This document shows, one piece after another, positions 9,767-18,142 of a stretch of 64,000 nucleotides of DNA (its first letter is position 1; each line of letters begins with the position of its first letter). Position numbers and translations under genes: made by a program. The stretch is from NCBI RefSeq assembly GCF_000327485.1, contig NC_019943.1, forward strand, positions 1,550,001 through 1,614,000, read 5' to 3'. The notes below the pieces were generated by a model. The model made no database searches, was not told the origin of the DNA, and saw only the letters and a program-made list of their open reading frames with translations. The DNA comes from Methanoregula formicica SMSP. Its GTDB lineage: Archaea > Halobacteriota > Methanomicrobia > Methanomicrobiales > Methanospirillaceae.

Positions 9767-9961
9767 TGCTGATTACTACTGGTTATAAGATGATATCAAC
9801 CTTCCCCCGGGACCGGAACACGCGTGCAACTCTCCCATAAAACATCATGAGTCTGGCAGGGGAAAGTGATGGCCGGAACCCGGGGCCTGCGTGTTTGCCT
9901 ATTATTGGCAGTGATTTTTTTCCTGTTCCGGCACCGTCTTTTCCATCCGCATGCATAATTC

Positions 9962-9968
9962 TTTTAAA
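9962..9968 (+). promoter_or_regulatory. TATA box for the small ORF/RLAN operon
   Basis: TTTTAAA at this position would place transcription start near 9990, just before the hairpin at 9997-10020 and 40 bases before the ATG at 10031. Confidence 0.4.
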
Positions 9969-9996
9969 CCTCTGCTGGTAAAGAGTTGGTAACGAT

Positions 9997-10020
9997 AATC
10001 CGGCGTCCTGATGCCGGATT
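9997..10020 (+). promoter_or_regulatory. Leader hairpin upstream of small ORF
   Basis: AATCCGGC (9997-10004) and GCCGGATT (10013-10020) form a perfect eight-base-pair stem with an 8-nt loop. It lies at the predicted 5' end of the transcript and just before the ATG at 10031. Confidence 0.5.
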
Positions 10021-10023
10021 AGT

Positions 10024-10087
10024 GTTCTCTATGACAGAGTCCGAGACAAACGATGATGATGAAGAGAACCATCGGCGGTTCTCTTTT
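10024..10087 (+). promoter_or_regulatory. Attenuator-like hairpin with competing arm
   Basis: AAGAGAACC (10062-10070) pairs perfectly with GGTTCTCTT (10077-10085) across a six-base loop and is followed by TT, giving a terminator-like hairpin. An upstream GTTCTCT (10024-10030) can pair with AGAGAAC (10063-10069), so the two pairings are mutually exclusive, as in attenuators. The hairpin falls inside the small ORF at 10031-10174, so it may instead be coding sequence that happens to fold. In archaea such control would be unusual. Confidence 0.4.
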
Positions 10088-10174
10088 GTAACCGGTAGAG
10101 ATGTTGACTGTTTTGTTTGCCGGCCCAGGAGACACGTGGCGCAAGCGGCCATCCGGGAGCGGATCATCCCATGA
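10031..10174 (+). CDS. Small acidic ORF coupled to RLAN gene, 47 residues
   Basis: An ATG at 10031 opens a 47-residue frame beginning MTESETNDDDEENHRRF and carrying a CFVC pair near residue 32. Its TGA (10172-10174) overlaps the ATG of the RLAN gene in ATGA, the typical sign of translational coupling in this genome. The frame remains open upstream to a TTG at 9986, and a GTG at 10022 is another possible start. No ribosome-binding site is obvious. Its position before a peptide-ligase cluster makes it a candidate substrate or accessory peptide, but that is inference only. It could also be non-coding leader. Confidence 0.4.
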   Translation: MTESETNDDDEENHRRFSFVTGRDVDCFVCRPRRHVAQAAIRERIIP

Positions 10175-10956
10175 ACTCACCATTCAGCGGGAGCCATCGC
10201 GGAGGATCTATCAGCGTTCCCCCCGCACCCGGCTCCTGTGTCCCCCTCATACGGCCGGATGCGAAGCTACCGTCACCCAGAGCCGATAGCCAGGCACAGC
10301 CCATGCGGAACCCGGCACGCAGGGAGCCCCTCCTCTCGCGTGACGCGCTCTACGCTATCCGGCGTGACCATGTCCTGCACGTGGTGAGCGCGAACTATTC
10401 CTACAAGACCGAACCCTATTACACGATCCTCCGCCTCGAACTGGAAGGAAAGGCCGTGCTCCCGTCCAGTGCATCCGTCATCGACGCCTACGTAGTCCCG
10501 GTCTGTCTCGAACGGGCGCACCTTGCCGGCATCCCGGTCTGCGAGTGGGGCATCTCGCAGGTGTACACCCCCCTTCCTGCCATCCTCTACGGGCTGAACT
10601 ACTATGCAACGGCTTTGGAATATGCAGTTGTCCGGGACACCCTGAAGGCAAAGGAGTTCGTGAAGCATATCACCAACCGGGGGAAATATCCTTTCTGCTA
10701 CCAGAAACTGCCTGAAGGTGCGGAGATCGGGTCCTGCACAGCCATCTTCGGCAGGACTGCGGGCAGGTGCAGCCGCGTTGCGGAGCTCGCAGGGCAGGTC
10801 TACGAGCTCTTCCATATCCCGCTTGTCACCATCGTATACGTCCGAGCAGGGGAGCGGTACCTCCTCTCCTCGCTCTCGCCGGTCAAATCCTCGCAGTTGT
10901 CTGAGGAAGAGCGGGCGATCCTTTCCGCATATCTCTCGCAGCAGGAGTTCCTATGA
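10171..10956 (+). CDS. RLAN domain protein (RimK-like ATP-grasp N-terminal domain)
   Basis: The protein (261 residues from this start) matches the RLAN domain known to precede or accompany RimK-like ATP-grasp ligases in predicted amidoligase systems. Recognisable segments are LHVVSANYSYKTEPYYTILRLELEG, here about residues 70-95, and PVCLERAHLAGIPV. The start at 10171 is suggested by the ATGA overlap with the small ORF. The first 44 residues are low-complexity and unlike the family, so the ATG at 10303 (MRNPARREP) is a serious alternative. The stop overlaps the ATG of the ATP-grasp gene. Most likely the two act together in one ligation reaction. In fused relatives RLAN lies on the same chain as the ligase; here they are split. 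Confidence 0.75.
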   Translation: MNSPFSGSHRGGSISVPPAPGSCVPLIRPDAKLPSPRADSQAQPMRNPARREPLLSRDALYAIRRDHVLHVVSANYSYKTEPYYTILRLELEGKAVLPSSASVIDAYVVPVCLERAHLAGIPVCEWGISQVYTPLPAILYGLNYYATALEYAVVRDTLKAKEFVKHITNRGKYPFCYQKLPEGAEIGSCTAIFGRTAGRCSRVAELAGQVYELFHIPLVTIVYVRAGERYLLSSLSPVKSSQLSEEERAILSAYLSQQEFL

Positions 10957-11822
10957 GCCGGCTCGGGATCTTTGTTGACCGGAAAACCCTGTCAAACGCG
11001 GAACAACTGGGTGCTCTTATCCGGTGCCGTGACGTAGCGGAGAAGATGGGGCATGACGTTGACTTTATCTTTCCGGTGGATATCGGCAAGATCCCCAAAG
11101 AGGATGCGCTCTTCATCCGGGCACGGACCGACCCGATGAATGTCACATTTGTCGCGGCACGGATGGCAGCGTTCCATAACATACCGGTCATCGACGACCC
11201 GCAGTCCATCCGTATCTGCTCGGACAAGATCAACATGTACTCCCACCTGATCCGGGCCGGAGTCTCGCTCCCGAAAACAGCCTTTCTCGCTAAGCAGGAC
11301 CTGACCGTTGAGTGTGTCACCCATCTCTTCGATGAGATGGGATCTCCTCTCATCCTCAAGGAACCCTCGACATCGTTCTCGCTCCGGGTCGAGAAGGTGA
11401 ACGACATTGCCGGGTTCTTCCGGGTTGCACGACGGTTCATCCGGCTTTCGGACTGGATCGTGGTCCAGCAGTACATCGAGAGCAAATATGACTGGCGGGT
11501 CGGGGTCCTCGACGGGAAACTCCTCTATGCCTGCAAGTATACCATCCCCTCGGTGACCTTCAAAATCCAGGCATCGGTGAACGGGCATATCGTGTACTGC
11601 GGGGTCGAGAGCGTACCGGAAAAGGATGTCCCACCCCAGGTCCTCAGGCTCGGGATCGAGGCTGCAAATGCCATCGGCCACGGGCTGTACGGGGTTGACA
11701 TCAAGAATACGAACGGCGACGCGTACGTGATCGAGGTGAACGACAATCCCTCCATCGAGAGCGGGGAGGATGACTGTTATCCCCGCGTCTTCGAGCAGAT
11801 CGTAGAACGCCTCACTGCCTGA
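10953..11822 (+). CDS. RimK-like ATP-grasp ligase
   Basis: This 289-residue ATP-grasp enzyme forms C-N bonds by activating a carboxylate as acyl phosphate. The order is a pre-ATP-grasp domain (residues 1-95), the nucleotide-binding subdomain with LILKEPSTSFS near 133, WIVVQQYIESKYDWRVGVLDGK near 168-190, and the Mg-binding tail YVIEVNDNPSIESG near 260-275. It overlaps the RLAN gene by ATGA and is followed at 7 bases by the cysteine-cluster gene. RimK relatives add glutamates or other amino acids to proteins, coenzyme F420 or tetrahydrosarcinapterin; here the RLAN and GCS2 neighbours point to a separate, uncharacterised product. Confidence 0.88.
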   Translation: MSRLGIFVDRKTLSNAEQLGALIRCRDVAEKMGHDVDFIFPVDIGKIPKEDALFIRARTDPMNVTFVAARMAAFHNIPVIDDPQSIRICSDKINMYSHLIRAGVSLPKTAFLAKQDLTVECVTHLFDEMGSPLILKEPSTSFSLRVEKVNDIAGFFRVARRFIRLSDWIVVQQYIESKYDWRVGVLDGKLLYACKYTIPSVTFKIQASVNGHIVYCGVESVPEKDVPPQVLRLGIEAANAIGHGLYGVDIKNTNGDAYVIEVNDNPSIESGEDDCYPRVFEQIVERLTA

Positions 11823-11829
11823 TGATACC

Positions 11830-12339
11830 ATGACTGACGACTGGATGACACGTGCAGAGGCCATCTGCATGCTCTGCGGAGGGCACTGCTGTAATGGTGC
11901 ACAGCCCCCGATCTCGGAAGACTGCTACCGGAGGCTGGTCGCACAGGGAGTTCCTGACGCAGTATTCGGGCAGGACGGGTACCGCTTCGTAAAGACCCGG
12001 GATGACGGGACCTGCATGCTCTGCAAAGGGGGGAAATGCAGTATCCATGCCTTCAAGCCGGAGACCTGCATCGCAGGCCCGTTCACGTTCGATGTGACCG
12101 CCGATACCATCCGGATATTCCTGAAATACGAGACCATCTGCCCGCTGGTACGGCTGTTAAAAGAGTTCCCGGAAGTATACGACCAGCAGTATGCCGCGGC
12201 AGTCAGGAGCATCACCCGCCTCGTGTCGGACTTGCGCGAGAATGAACTGGCCGCAATCTGCCGGATTGAGGAGCCGGAAACAGAGAAAATCGCGGAGATC
12301 CCGCGCGTATACCCGGTGCAGCATGACAATCGGCACTGA
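11830..12339 (+). CDS. YkgJ-type cysteine cluster protein
   Basis: This 169-residue protein carries the YkgJ/CxxCxxxCC signature: CMLCGGHCC near residue 13, a second group CMLCKGGKCSIH near 62-73, and a later cysteine in KPETC near 78. The pattern suggests a zinc or iron-sulfur site. The family often accompanies modification or maturation enzymes, but its biochemical role is unsettled. The C-terminal third is helical and charged. It ends 17 bases inside the next gene, so the two are tightly coupled. Confidence 0.85.
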   Translation: MTDDWMTRAEAICMLCGGHCCNGAQPPISEDCYRRLVAQGVPDAVFGQDGYRFVKTRDDGTCMLCKGGKCSIHAFKPETCIAGPFTFDVTADTIRIFLKYETICPLVRLLKEFPEVYDQQYAAAVRSITRLVSDLRENELAAICRIEEPETEKIAEIPRVYPVQHDNRH

Positions 12340-13432
12340 ACACGAATTTTCAATTAACGACAGCGAATTTCATCCGCTCCCGGTATCCGACCAGATCTTA
12401 AAAGAGATCTGCGGCAGCTTCGAGAGTGAGATCCTGTTCGGGGACGTCTGGCTTGCAAAGGAACTCCAGAAGACCGTGATCGAGATGGTCCCGCGATCAC
12501 CGGCAGTGGAGATCGCGGCGCTGGAATCGCAGCTGACACAAGGACTGTCACGGTTTTACCGGATCTTCGGCAACCGGTACCGTCTTCTCGGTCTCGGGAT
12601 GCACCCGACTGCACGGGTCCACGAGATCCCGGTCTGGGACCATGACGAGGGGGAATATTACCGGACCTATGACCGGCTCTTTGATATCCGGCAGCACGGG
12701 TGGCTGAACATCCAGGCCCTCCAGATCAATCTCTCCTTCCAGGACAGCAGCGAACTGGTCTTTTTGTTCAACCGCATCCGCTCCCTGCTCCCGTACCTCA
12801 TTGCGATCACGGCCTCATCACCGGTAGTGGAAGGGAAGCTGACCGGGTCCTGCGACAACCGGCTCCTCTTTTACCGGCAGAACCAGAAAGAGCTCCCGGC
12901 GATATGCAGCGGGATCATCCCGGAGAAGATCCGGACGGTTGCCGATCACAAACGCCGCATGGAGAGCATCTGGCGTGAACTCCGGTCCCGCGATGCGGAT
13001 ATCCTCTGCGAGGAATGGGTGGACTCGGCCGGTGTCATTGTACGGTTTTCACGCAAGTGCCTGGAGATCAAAGCGCTGGATGAACAGGAGTCGATCCGTT
13101 CCGATATGGCGTTTGCTGCGTTTGTCCGTCCGCTCCTCCGCTGCCATACCCTGCCGGTGGAGACTGGCCAGGATGCCCTGCTGGAACTGGCAGAACTGGC
13201 AGTGCAGAGAGGGACCTCCGGCCTGAAAGATGAACTGCGACAGATGTACGATCTTGCCTGGCGGAACGCTACTCCCGATGAACGCGGGTACCTCCCGATA
13301 GTCCGGGACCGGATCGAAAACGGGTGCCTTGCGGAGCGGATCGCCGGGCGGATTTCCCGGGGGAAGGCCCTGACAACCGTGCTTGCCGATATGGAAACCT
13401 GCCTGAGGGAGAACCGGGCGTACGGGCTCTGA
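12323..13432 (+). CDS. GCS2-type carboxylate-amine ligase
   Basis: This 369-residue protein belongs to the glutamate-cysteine ligase family 2 (YbdK-like, COG2170), which joins a carboxylate to an amine using ATP. The typical beginning TIGTEHEFSIND, the central LLGLGMHPT segment, and the metal/nucleotide region IQALQINLSF are visible. The ATG at 12323 has GGTG upstream and overlaps the previous stop; the frame upstream of it shows no similarity. Having two unrelated amide-forming ligases (ATP-grasp and GCS2) in one operon is the pattern described for predicted peptide-like metabolite systems. The actual substrates are unknown. Glutathione or gamma-glutamylcysteine synthesis is not supported by this sequence alone. 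Confidence 0.85.
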   Translation: MTIGTEHEFSINDSEFHPLPVSDQILKEICGSFESEILFGDVWLAKELQKTVIEMVPRSPAVEIAALESQLTQGLSRFYRIFGNRYRLLGLGMHPTARVHEIPVWDHDEGEYYRTYDRLFDIRQHGWLNIQALQINLSFQDSSELVFLFNRIRSLLPYLIAITASSPVVEGKLTGSCDNRLLFYRQNQKELPAICSGIIPEKIRTVADHKRRMESIWRELRSRDADILCEEWVDSAGVIVRFSRKCLEIKALDEQESIRSDMAFAAFVRPLLRCHTLPVETGQDALLELAELAVQRGTSGLKDELRQMYDLAWRNATPDERGYLPIVRDRIENGCLAERIAGRISRGKALTTVLADMETCLRENRAYGL

Positions 13433-13508
13433 TGTGCCGCAATGAGAAGGGCCTCAAGCGATCACCCTTTAAACCGTTCCCGACTATTCTATTTCAGGAC
13501 AGGTTGCG

Positions 13509-15575
13509 ATGACCCGGACACTCCTTTCTGAAGCCGAAGGCTATGCTCTGCTTGCCGCCCATAAAATACCGGTGCCGAACCATTCGCTTACTACGACACC
13601 GGAAGAAGCCGTCAGGGCTGCCGATGCAATCGGGTATCCGGTTGTCATGAAGGTTGTCTCTCCGGAGATCGTCCACAAGAGCGATGTTGGCGGGGTCATA
13701 ACAGGCATCGGTTCTGGGGACGCGGTGCGGGCTGCATTTACACAGATCCAGGACAGTACGCACTCCCGTGCCCCGGATGCCCGCATCACCGGGATCCTTG
13801 TCGAGCAGCAACTGTCACCCGGGCTGGAACTTATCATCGGCGGAAAGATCGATCCGGCGTTTGGCCGCATACTTACCGTAGGGATTGGCGGGAAGATGGT
13901 GGAACTGCTCCGGGATGTCTCCCTCCGGGTCCTTCCGGTCAGCGACGACGAGATCAACGACATAGTCGGGGAACTGAAAGGATATCCCCTGATCACCGGC
14001 TACCGCGACGAGCCACCCCGCGACAAAAAGGCGCTGGTAAGGATCATCCGGTCAGCTGCGGACCTCTTTCTGTCCGATCTCACGCTTTCAGAGTTCGACA
14101 TCAACCCACTCGTCCTGTACAGGGACGGGGCATGTGCTGTCGATGCCCGGTTTTACCGGGAGGACCGGGAGATCCCCCTGGAGACAGTATCTTCCGCAGG
14201 GATGGACAACAGCCTTCTCGACATTTCTTCCATTGCCGTTGTCGGGGCATCGCAGGACCCGGGCAAGATCGGGTATGCCATCTGCCGGAACCTTCTCACA
14301 TTCCCCGGCTCGCTCTACCCGGTCAATCCAAAGTCACCCATGATTCTCGGGCGGCAGGCATACCCGGACCTGGCTTCCCTACCGGGGAAGGTTGACCTTG
14401 CCGTGATTGCCATCCCAGCGGCCGGAGTCCCGGGCGTTATTGAAGAGGCAGGAAAGAAGAAGATTCCGCTCTCCATCATCATCTCCTCCGGGTTCCGGGA
14501 GGGAGGGGGCGAAGGCCGGAACCTGGAAGAGGACATCCTTGCCATCGCACAGCGCCATGGTATGCGGATTATGGGGCCGAACTGCCTCGGGCTGATGCTC
14601 CCCCACAAGGGGATCAACACTACTTTCGACCCGGTATCCCCCCGGCCCGGGCGGATTGCATTCATCTCCCAGAGCGGCGCCATCATCACCACCATCGTGG
14701 ACTGGAGCCTGCCGGAGGAGATCGGGTTCTCCTCAGTCATCAGCGTCGGGAACCAGGCAGACCTCACGTTCGAGGACTTCGTCCGGTACGCCGGTGACGA
14801 TCCCGCAACCCGCTCGATCATCCTCTATATCGAGCAGATCCGGTTCGGAAAACGGTTTATGGATGTCGTCAGCCGCGTCTCGCTCACAAAACCGGTTGTC
14901 GCCATCAAGTCCGGCGCCTCCCGGCTGGGGCAGAGAGCCGCGTCCTCCCATACCGGATCGCTTGCCGGCAGTTATGAGGTGTATATGGCTGCGTTCCGGC
15001 AGGCCGGTGTGATACCGGCCCGATCTATTCGTGAGGCGTTCCAGGCAGCCGAACTCCTCTCCTCCGAGGGATATCCCCGCGGGACGCGTGCCATCGTCAT
15101 CACCAATGCCGGGGGCTTTGCCGTCCTCTCATCTGACTATGCGGAACGGTTCGGCATAGATATGGTGGAATTCCCCTCGGACCTTGTCTCGGAACTGGAT
15201 GCGGTGCTTCCCGCCAACTGGAGCCGGGCAAACCCCATCGATATGGTGGGGGATTCCAGCGCAGACCGGTTCGCCCGCACGTTCGACATCATGATCCGGC
15301 GCCAGGACCTCTGGGACATCGCGTTCATCGTTGCCGTCCCTTCGGCAATATCCGATCCCCTCCGCGTTGCAAACGAGATCGTCCGCTTCTCCCGGCATAC
15401 CCACAAGATGATCGTGGGCTGCATGATCGGCGGCGACAGCATGAAGACCCCGCTCCGGATCCTCCGCGACTCCCAGATCCCCAACTTCCCCGATCTCGAA
15501 GATGCGTTCAGGACGGTGGGGAATATCTGCCAGCATAAGTGCAGCTCGGGCTTCCCGGGGTGCAGGCACGGCTGA
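13509..15575 (+). CDS. ADP-forming acyl-CoA synthetase, fused subunits
   Basis: This 688-residue protein fuses the two modules of ADP-forming acetyl/acyl-CoA synthetase (acyl-CoA + ADP + Pi to acid + ATP + CoA). The ATP-grasp (beta) module comes first (about 1-225, EAEGYALLAAHKIPVP, GYPVVMKVVSPEIVHKSDVGGV), then the CoA-binding/succinyl-CoA-ligase-like (alpha) modules (about 235-688, SIAVVGASQDPGKIGYAICRNL, GPNCLGL). The active-site histidine is seen in SSHTGSLAG near residue 480. In the common archaeal fusion the alpha module precedes beta, so this is the reversed order. It starts 76 bases after the GCS2 gene and may belong to the same transcript or stand alone. Confidence 0.88.
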   Translation: MTRTLLSEAEGYALLAAHKIPVPNHSLTTTPEEAVRAADAIGYPVVMKVVSPEIVHKSDVGGVITGIGSGDAVRAAFTQIQDSTHSRAPDARITGILVEQQLSPGLELIIGGKIDPAFGRILTVGIGGKMVELLRDVSLRVLPVSDDEINDIVGELKGYPLITGYRDEPPRDKKALVRIIRSAADLFLSDLTLSEFDINPLVLYRDGACAVDARFYREDREIPLETVSSAGMDNSLLDISSIAVVGASQDPGKIGYAICRNLLTFPGSLYPVNPKSPMILGRQAYPDLASLPGKVDLAVIAIPAAGVPGVIEEAGKKKIPLSIIISSGFREGGGEGRNLEEDILAIAQRHGMRIMGPNCLGLMLPHKGINTTFDPVSPRPGRIAFISQSGAIITTIVDWSLPEEIGFSSVISVGNQADLTFEDFVRYAGDDPATRSIILYIEQIRFGKRFMDVVSRVSLTKPVVAIKSGASRLGQRAASSHTGSLAGSYEVYMAAFRQAGVIPARSIREAFQAAELLSSEGYPRGTRAIVITNAGGFAVLSSDYAERFGIDMVEFPSDLVSELDAVLPANWSRANPIDMVGDSSADRFARTFDIMIRRQDLWDIAFIVAVPSAISDPLRVANEIVRFSRHTHKMIVGCMIGGDSMKTPLRILRDSQIPNFPDLEDAFRTVGNICQHKCSSGFPGCRHG

Positions 15576-15595
15576 TGACAAGGCAGAGGGGTGAA

Positions 15596-17278
15596 TCAGA
15601 GAGTAATTTTCTTCAGGATCCGCCCTTCCCGGAAGACCGTGATCCCGCCCCCGCTCTGGGATACCACGATCCCCACGGCATTCGTGACCGCGGTGATAGC
15701 CGCTACCGAGTTGTGCCGGGTACCCATACCGGGTGGGAGGGAAACATTGCTTGAGTCCACGGTGATGTAGCGGCCGACAGCCTCGATGAACCCGTCGCCC
15801 GTGATAACAAAAGCACCATCGAGCTGCGCAAGGGCCTTGATGTTCTCGTTGAGCCCCGGGTTCGTTACCATGCGCAGCTCCGGCTTGTGACCTTCGAACG
15901 GGTTTAAGATGATCTGGCGGGACTTCTCCAGCACGTTCTTGGTGTCCCCGATAAGGAAGGTCGTGCCAACGGGCTTTCCTTCCCGTCCCTCGATGGTGAT
16001 CTCCGTGCAGATATGGAAGACTGCGTCAAAGACCTCCTCTTTTATGTCTGTATCGGCAACGACCATGTCCTTCCAGGTGTCGGTGCTGATCCGCACCTCG
16101 CCGCTGCCCCGCTTCCGGTCCGTGATATCATGACCGATACAGAGGATCTCGATGAGCCGTTCCTGCTCGTCCCGGATCGCCTTGTTGATCCAGGCAATCC
16201 AGACCCGGTCGCCGTTCCTGCGGATATTCTCGTTGATGTTGACCGCATAGCCCTCGGCATTGAAGCCGATGTCGCTTGCCATCATCGAGAGTCCGTGCTG
16301 GACGCGGGACTTCTCGGCAACGATGGTGCCGACTACGTTCTTCCCGATCACATCTTCGGCGCTGTAATCGAAGAACGTGAGCGCATAGGTATTGAAGAAC
16401 GTGATGGTGCCCTGGATATCCATCCGGATAATGATGCTCTGGCTGTTTGTCTGCACCTCGCGGTACTTTGCCTCGCTCTCACGGAGGGCGTCCGTGAGTT
16501 TCTGTTTCTCGGTATTGTCCGTTACAACGAATGTCCCGCCACGGACTATGTCCTGGGGATCGAGTGCCTGGGCCTGGATATGGCAGGGGATTGTCTTGCC
16601 GTCCCTGCGAACGAGCCGGCAGTCTGCATGAGCAAGCCCCTCCGGATCCTTCCGGATCTGGAACTCGCGGGCAAGCTGGTCGAACTCTTCCGTGGTCCGG
16701 ATCAGGGTGCGGAGTTCCTTCCCGATAAGGGCGCCCTCATCGGTCCCGAGCATGGTGACAAAGGGCCGGTTCACCCATTCGATGATCCCGTTCCTGATCT
16801 GGAATATCCCGAGCGGGGTTGCAGAGAGGATGGTTGCGAGCTGCTCGGTCTGGGCTTTCTGTTCCCGTTCGGCCTTCCGCCGGAGCATGGTCTGCTTGAT
16901 CAGGGTGACCATCTCCATCAGCTGCGGACGGAGATCACCGGTGGAGGGCAGGGTAATTTCCGTGGCATTGCTCACTTCCCCGAGGGATATCTTGTTTGGC
17001 CCCCGTCGCCCGAGCAGGATGATGGGCGTCGAATTTCCCTGGCTCTTGAGATACTTGAGGAAATCGATCCCGTTCATATCCGGCACAAACTCGATGCCAT
17101 TGACTTCGGGAAGCTGCTCGTAGGAGATGATAACATCATACATCCTCCCCCGGAGTTTCTCGGTCGCCTGTTTGATGGAATGGGCCTGTTCAATACGGAT
17201 ATCCCCGGTCTTTTCAAGAAAGGTACGGATGCGGGTAAACAGGTCGGTATTGTCATCGACAAACAGGATCGAGATCAT
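15596..17278 (-). CDS. Receiver-PAS-PAS-diadenylate cyclase fusion
   Basis: The 560-residue protein has a response-regulator receiver-like domain (1-125), two PAS domains (about 145-265 and 270-395), and a C-terminal DAC (DisA_N) domain (about 405-560). The DAC domain shows both cyclase signatures, DGAFVI near 485 and [11 protein letters not shown] near 513, as in archaeal c-di-AMP synthases. The receiver keeps the acidic pair DD at residues 8-9, but the phosphoacceptor aspartate is replaced: the sequence reads IISYEQLP, with Tyr53 at the position of Asp. So this is probably a pseudo-receiver, and PAS ligands are the likely input for c-di-AMP synthesis. No membrane segment is seen. A GGAACATTTGTTCC palindrome lies in its promoter. 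Confidence 0.88.
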   Translation of the reverse strand: MISILFVDDNTDLFTRIRTFLEKTGDIRIEQAHSIKQATEKLRGRMYDVIISYEQLPEVNGIEFVPDMNGIDFLKYLKSQGNSTPIILLGRRGPNKISLGEVSNATEITLPSTGDLRPQLMEMVTLIKQTMLRRKAEREQKAQTEQLATILSATPLGIFQIRNGIIEWVNRPFVTMLGTDEGALIGKELRTLIRTTEEFDQLAREFQIRKDPEGLAHADCRLVRRDGKTIPCHIQAQALDPQDIVRGGTFVVTDNTEKQKLTDALRESEAKYREVQTNSQSIIIRMDIQGTITFFNTYALTFFDYSAEDVIGKNVVGTIVAEKSRVQHGLSMMASDIGFNAEGYAVNINENIRRNGDRVWIAWINKAIRDEQERLIEILCIGHDITDRKRGSGEVRISTDTWKDMVVADTDIKEEVFDAVFHICTEITIEGREGKPVGTTFLIGDTKNVLEKSRQIILNPFEGHKPELRMVTNPGLNENIKALAQLDGAFVITGDGFIEAVGRYITVDSSNVSLPPGMGTRHNSVAAITAVTNAVGIVVSQSGGGITVFREGRILKKITL

Positions 17279-17289
17279 CGTGCATCGTC

Positions 17290-17303
17290 CGGAACAAATG
17301 TTC
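17290..17303. promoter_or_regulatory. Perfect 14-bp palindrome in the diadenylate cyclase promoter
   Basis: GGAACAAATGTTCC reads as arms GGAAC/GTTCC around AAAT. It sits 12 bases upstream of the start codon (17278, minus strand) and about 10-25 bases downstream of AT-rich TATA-like sequence (TAATAATTAATC, near 17306-17318), where an operator would block transcription start. Confidence 0.5.
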
Positions 17304-17458
17304 CAGATTAATTATTATCAGGTGGATGCCGGAGCGATAAATAGTTGTTGAGGATACGGCGAACCCGGGCAATTCCTGAACGGGATCGTGCAAGATCAGC
17401 CTGTATCTGCGAGGATTTACAAACGGGAAAAACAGTATCGGTCGGGCCGGGTGCCCGG

Positions 17459-17866
17459 TCAGTCTTCGGAATGAGAAACGATCGCCAGCTGGTACATCCA
17501 GTCCATCAGCGGGTGGCACTCCTCAACAACGCATTCGAGGTCGCACCCGATACAGGGGATCAGTTCATCGCCGGCCAGCAGGTGAGTTGGATTGACCGGC
17601 ATCTGCTTTGCCTTGAGGAGGTAGGTCTTGAGCCCCTCTTTCTTGAACTCAATGCGTTCGATGAGGCCGCTTTCCTCCAGTTTCTTGACAATCCGGGAAC
17701 ACTTCCGGCTGTCGACACCCAGTTCCTTCCAGAGCTCGCTCTGGAGAACTCCTTCGGGACGGGACTGGATCAGTTTCAGGCCATCCTCCACAGGGTCTCC
17801 GTGGTTCTCTTCCCCCCGGATTTCTTCAACCGGGGGCTCTTCCTTCTTGCTCTTCTTCCTGCTCAT
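17459..17866 (-). CDS. Winged-helix regulator with C-terminal cysteine cluster
   Basis: This 135-residue protein starts with a charged segment, then a winged-helix domain (about residues 27-85; SELWKELGVDSRKCSRIVKKLEESGLIERI). It ends with four cysteines spaced CX2CX3CX4C (about 105-117, IPCIGCDLECVVEECHP), which suggests a 4Fe-4S or zinc site. The layout recalls archaeal TFIIE-alpha/Rpc34-like proteins, where a winged helix is followed by an iron-sulfur-type cluster. Its start overlaps the Lsm stop in ATGA, so it is co-translated with an RNA-binding Lsm protein. A role in transcription or RNA metabolism is likely; the target is unknown. Confidence 0.8.
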   Translation of the reverse strand: MSRKKSKKEEPPVEEIRGEENHGDPVEDGLKLIQSRPEGVLQSELWKELGVDSRKCSRIVKKLEESGLIERIEFKKEGLKTYLLKAKQMPVNPTHLLAGDELIPCIGCDLECVVEECHPLMDWMYQLAIVSHSED

Positions 17867-18099
17867 AATACCGGTGCAATGGTGAGGATATTATTCCCCC
17901 GGATAACAACCGTCCCGAGGCTCCGCCCGCGCTGGTTGTCGACATACTCAATGGTCTCGTCCATGTGGATGTTTAAGTATTCATCCACCGCAACGAGGCG
18001 TCCCTGCAGCTTCCGCCCCTCATCCTTGATCTCGACGGAAATTTTTGAATCTACCAGCGCAAACACTTTCTTTATCGGCAAAACAATTCCGTTAACCAT
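17863..18099 (-). CDS. Archaeal Sm-like (LSm) RNA-binding protein
   Basis: This 78-residue protein is the classic archaeal Lsm fold: Sm1 motif GRKLQGRLVAVDEYLNIHMDE (about residues 28-48) and Sm2 motif VVIRGNNILTIAP near the C-terminus. Lsm proteins form heptameric or hexameric rings that bind U-rich RNA. A TATA-like CCTTAATAGTC (18125-18133) lies about 30 bases upstream, giving a very short or absent leader. It overlaps the winged-helix gene downstream by four bases. Confidence 0.93.
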   Translation of the reverse strand: MVNGIVLPIKKVFALVDSKISVEIKDEGRKLQGRLVAVDEYLNIHMDETIEYVDNQRGRSLGTVVIRGNNILTIAPVL

Positions 18100-18142
18100 C
18101 TGCCCTAATTTGGGATGGGAGACTATTAAGGCTTGTGCTTCT

